From positions 1,648,501 to 1,712,500 of the forward strand of contig NZ_JAUSZA010000001.1 in NCBI RefSeq assembly GCF_030817215.1: DNA of 64,000 nt, given 5' to 3'. The notes under the pieces are model-generated. The model was not told the DNA's origin and did not search any database. It saw only the letters and a list, made by a program, of their open reading frames with translations. The position numbers and the translations under genes were made by a program. The first letter of the stretch is position 1; each line of letters begins with the position of its first letter. Shown piece after piece: positions 61,716 to 64,000 of the stretch. This stretch comes from Paenibacillus sp. V4I3 (GTDB lineage Bacteria > Bacillota > Bacilli > Paenibacillales > NBRC-103111).

Positions 61716-62459
61716 ATGCCATTCATCAGAGTAAGCTACATGGAAAATCAATATGGGACACAGCAACTGCCCATCATTAGCCAAGCGATTATGAGCGCTC
61801 TAATCCAGCATTTCACTGTGCCGGAAGACGATTACTTTCAAGTGTTCCACTCGCACAAAGCAAGCGAATTTTATTATAGTCGGAATTACTTAAACATAGA
61901 GCGAAGTGACGGGCTGCTCTATATTCAAATCGCGCTCAAATCCGGAAGAAGCACCGAGCAGAAAATAAGCTTTTACGGAAAGTTAGCCGAACTATTATCA
62001 GATACGCTTAACATGAGGAAAGAAGACATATTCGTCGTACTGGTCGATACGGAATTCGAGGACTGGACATTCGGTAACGGCGTTGCGCAAATGATCGAAC
62101 GTCCAGACAACAAGGAGGGAGGCATAAGTATGAAGCATCGAAAAATTGTATTAAACGCCCGTGAATTGTTTGGGGATATTGCCCCTTCTTTCGTACGTTA
62201 TTCGGAAGATGTGCTCTTCGAGGACGTTTGGAGAAGAGCACAATTATCGCTTCGGGAACGTAGTCTCCTTACGATATCAGTGCTAGTCACCGGAGGACTT
62301 ACAGGGCAGCTTCCTTATCATCTCCGCTTAGCAAAAGAGAACGGTTTGACCGAAGAAGAACTGATCGAAGCGTTGACCCATCTCGCGTTTTACGCCGGAT
62401 GGCCGCGTGCCGCATCTGCGATTCAAGTTGCGAAGGATGTATTCGAGGACAACTCATAA
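61716..62459 (+). CDS. Tautomerase-carboxymuconolactone decarboxylase fusion
   Basis: The 247-residue protein joins a 4-oxalocrotonate tautomerase-like domain (about 1-130, starting MPFIRVSY with catalytic Pro2, and RKEDIFVVLVDTEFEDWTFGNG) to a CMD/YurZ-like domain (about 139-247: RRAQLSLRERSLLTISVLVTG, LPYHLRLAKENGLTEEELIEALTHLAFYAGWPRA). The CMD part lacks the CxxC of AhpD-type peroxidases. An internal ATG at 62130 has AAGGAGGGAGG just upstream, so CMD alone may also be made. The substrate is unknown. Confidence 0.88.
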   Translation: MPFIRVSYMENQYGTQQLPIISQAIMSALIQHFTVPEDDYFQVFHSHKASEFYYSRNYLNIERSDGLLYIQIALKSGRSTEQKISFYGKLAELLSDTLNMRKEDIFVVLVDTEFEDWTFGNGVAQMIERPDNKEGGISMKHRKIVLNARELFGDIAPSFVRYSEDVLFEDVWRRAQLSLRERSLLTISVLVTGGLTGQLPYHLRLAKENGLTEEELIEALTHLAFYAGWPRAASAIQVAKDVFEDNS

Positions 62460-62590
62460 AGACAGGATAAGGTGTGTAACTAACCACTGCGGGAGCGCGC
62501 ATCACTGGCAGCGATGCGTCAGGAGCTCAGCCCTCGCGGACTGCCGCTTGCGGTGGACAATAGAAAAAATAACAAGTTAGGTTATCATCT

Positions 62591-62655
62591 CGTTTACCCA
62601 GTTTATTACATAATAGTACTGGGTAAACGTCAAAAAGACCCCATCTTCGTTGGGT
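62591..62655. repeat. Hairpin and GGGTAAACGT repeat, copy 1
   Basis: CGTTTACCCAGT (62591-62602) pairs with ACTGGGTAAACG (62618-62629). From 62621 the sequence GGGTAAACGT then CAAAAAGACCCCATCTT is matched at 24 of 27 positions by 63665-63691. The rest of the 62460-62917 gap is AT-rich with no gene seen. Confidence 0.65.
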
Positions 62656-62850
62656 AGTCATGGATATATCGTACTTTATCATTTCAGTTGGCGCTTGAAT
62701 GGTAAGAAAGTATGAATAACCGTAACACAGAAGAGATGGAATTTATTTATATGCCGAATTCTTAAACCACATTGTTTCAGTTGGATTTTTTCAATATCAA
62801 ATGAAATAAAAAGAAATGTATCTTTCATTTGGTATGATGTTATGCAAAAA

Positions 62851-62889
62851 AAGCACCATTTTCAAGACAGGGTCTTGAAAATGGTGCTT
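62851..62889 (-). terminator. Terminator of stalk-domain gene
   Basis: An 18-nt arm (62851-62868, AAGCACCATTTTCAAGAC) pairs perfectly with 62872-62889; minus-strand reading ends in TTTTTT. Confidence 0.9.
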
Positions 62890-62917
62890 CGTTTTGAACT
62901 ACAAATTTTGATTTATA

Positions 62918-63580
62918 TTATTTATAGTAAGAAGTAGTTAAAGGTACAAAAATACCTGATTTATCGTTATTTTCATATGAATAAATGACAGTAACTTCAT
63001 TTAGTCCAGCCACATTAACTTCGATTGTTTTTAATCCATCATCTATCTTCACTGTGTCTTGTTTAAGTAAAATGCTATTTTTGTCTTGAATTTTTATTTC
63101 AACATCTGAACCTATAGCAGCAACTTGTAAATAAAGTTTTTGATACTTCCCTTTCGGCTCTAATGTGAAATTCGATCCTGAATATGCTGTATCCTTAATG
63201 ACTTCCCCATAATCCTTATTTTTATATTTGGTTAAATTAGGGTCTTTAATAGCTTGATAAAAAGTTTGAAAAGCATTAACAGGAGTACCCTCGACTTTTT
63301 CTCCAAACAAAACACTGTTTGATGCAGCATCATAATCTACAGCTACGTTCAGTGAACTTGCAATAGCTCTTGCAGGTAAATAAGTACTTCCATCGTATGT
63401 AATTGGAGTTACTACATTCCCTTGAGCATCCAATAACTGAACTGTATTTCCGTTAACCTTTACTTTAATATCGTTGTTCAGATAAGCTTTAATTTCTTGC
63501 AAATTAGCTCCTGCGTAAACTCCACCTGCTGCGCCAAAAATCATCGAAAGCCCTACAATAGAAACTATCGTTCTTTTCAC
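62918..63580 (-). CDS. Secreted stalk-domain protein (copper amine oxidase N-like)
   Basis: The 220-residue product (GTG at 63580, GGGAGAGA 5 nt upstream) begins with a signal peptide (VKRTIVSIVGLSMIFGAAGG, cleavage near YAG-A). It then has the stalk repeat IKVKVNGNTVQLLDAQGN...YDGSTYLPARAIASSLNVAVDYDAASNSVLFG, common in Paenibacillus cell-surface proteins. The C-terminal half (about 100-220) is beta-rich. It stands between two related repeat sequences. Function unknown. Confidence 0.85.
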   Translation of the reverse strand: MKRTIVSIVGLSMIFGAAGGVYAGANLQEIKAYLNNDIKVKVNGNTVQLLDAQGNVVTPITYDGSTYLPARAIASSLNVAVDYDAASNSVLFGEKVEGTPVNAFQTFYQAIKDPNLTKYKNKDYGEVIKDTAYSGSNFTLEPKGKYQKLYLQVAAIGSDVEIKIQDKNSILLKQDTVKIDDGLKTIEVNVAGLNEVTVIYSYENNDKSGIFVPLTTSYYK

Positions 63581-63664
63581 AAATATCTCTCCCTTGCTTC
63601 CTTTTTTCCATACATTTCCTTTCTTAATATATATGACAAATAAAGGAAACACAAGTGATGTTAT

Positions 63665-63719
63665 GGGTAAACGTTAAATAGCCCCCATCTTTTCAAGTTG
63701 GGGGCTATTTGACGTTTAC
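63665..63719. repeat. Long inverted repeat, GGGTAAACGT copy 2
   Basis: The arm 63667-63687 (GTAAACGTTAAATAGCCCCC...) matches the reverse complement of 63699-63719 at 20 of 21 positions. It repeats the element at 62621-62647. It resembles the hairpin ends often seen near insertion sequences but no transposase is present. Confidence 0.7.
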
Positions 63720-63777
63720 GGAGGAGCATGGCATTTATATCTACGGTTAAACTTGTCAACCGGATCAGGATCCCGTA

Positions 63778-64000
63778 TTAGGTACTGTAATCTGGCAGTA
63801 ACGAGCTGACTATCATTGACAACGTTAGCCTGTATACGGAATGGGCCGATTGCACATCTCCCAAGTGTCCACCCATGTAAAGATGAATAACGCCATGGAG
63901 AGAGGCCCAGACTATTCGTACAACGGATTCCGTGTCGTACTGGCCAGGAATCAGTCCTTGCTCTTGCGCGTTGCTGATCAAGGTCAATAATTGCCGCATG
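63778..64000 (-). CDS. TetR-type regulator, C-terminal part (cut by window edge)
   Basis: The 73 visible residues (LISNAQEQGLIPGQYDTESVVRIVWASLHGVIHLYMGG...) match the C-terminal ligand/dimer domain of TetR/AcrR regulators with a WASLHG-type motif. The frame is open at the right edge, so the DNA-binding half lies outside the window. Confidence 0.7.
   Translation of the reverse strand, partial: MRQLLTLISNAQEQGLIPGQYDTESVVRIVWASLHGVIHLYMGGHLGDVQSAHSVYRLTLSMIVSSLLPDYST

Overview
The window reads as a chromosomal segment of an endospore-forming Bacillota of the Paenibacillus type. The evidence is a complete gerA-gerB-gerC germinant receptor operon, an S-layer-homology protein, a BirA-type biotin operator, a KimA gene behind a c-di-AMP riboswitch, and AGGAGG-type ribosome sites throughout. 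Base composition is uneven: most genes are moderate in GC, but several contain sharply bounded GC-rich patches inside one reading frame. No rRNA, tRNA, CRISPR array or intact insertion sequence was seen.

Left part (1-34 kb) is a mosaic of small housekeeping and accessory units: a radical SAM protein; an AraC regulator divergent from thuA; an HxlR regulator and two small unannotated proteins; an OmpR/HK two-component pair with a secreted protein; a Rieske protein; an SDR gene with a MarR regulator and repeated GTTTA-N5-TAAAC operators; a junction where a truncated chemoreceptor meets a truncated SLH protein; a biotin ECF transporter (bioY divergent from ecfA and an ecfA-ecfT fusion, sharing a BirA operator); EcsC; a type II NADH dehydrogenase behind two TGTGA-N6-TCACA boxes; a drug-export MFS gene next to a frameshifted AraC gene; a flavodoxin-fold reductase; gerABC; a benzil-reductase-like SDR; riboswitch-kimA-yqkE-polysaccharide deacetylase; an unassigned 12-TM type permease; NUDIX and DUF1284 genes; a SRAP peptidase; and a diguanylate cyclase.

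Central part (35.3-60.5 kb) is one large contractile injection system (eCIS/Afp-PVC-like) on the + strand: AAA+ ATPase, DUF4255 tube-terminator/cap, a carboxypeptidase-regulatory-like protein, sheath, first tube, a tail-chaperone-position pair (125 aa plus a DUF6760-like ORF in the -1 frame), second tube, a 1587-aa repetitive protein (candidate tape measure), LysM tube-baseplate adaptor, split hub and spike, gp25, two baseplate J-type proteins, a gpI-like baseplate protein and a terminal protein of unknown function. No PAAR tip, classical fibre, or obvious toxin is present. The DUF6760-like ORF has no ATG/GTG/TTG in the right place: it either begins at ATA overlapping the previous TAA, or is reached by a -1 slip on a G5 run one sense codon before that stop.

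The most unusual non-coding signal is a set of intergenic palindrome arrays (14.8, 31.5, 37.6, 53.9 and 54.1 kb). Each uses a different hairpin sequence, except that 37.6 and 54.1 kb share one, but the centre-to-centre spacings recur: about 51 alternating with 62 (or 73) bp, i.e. near whole helical turns. Two of these array sites interrupt the injection-system locus.

Right part (60.6-64 kb) holds a LysR regulator divergent from a tautomerase-carboxymuconolactone decarboxylase fusion, a stalk-domain secreted protein between two related repeat sequences, and the C-terminus of a TetR-type regulator cut by the window edge.
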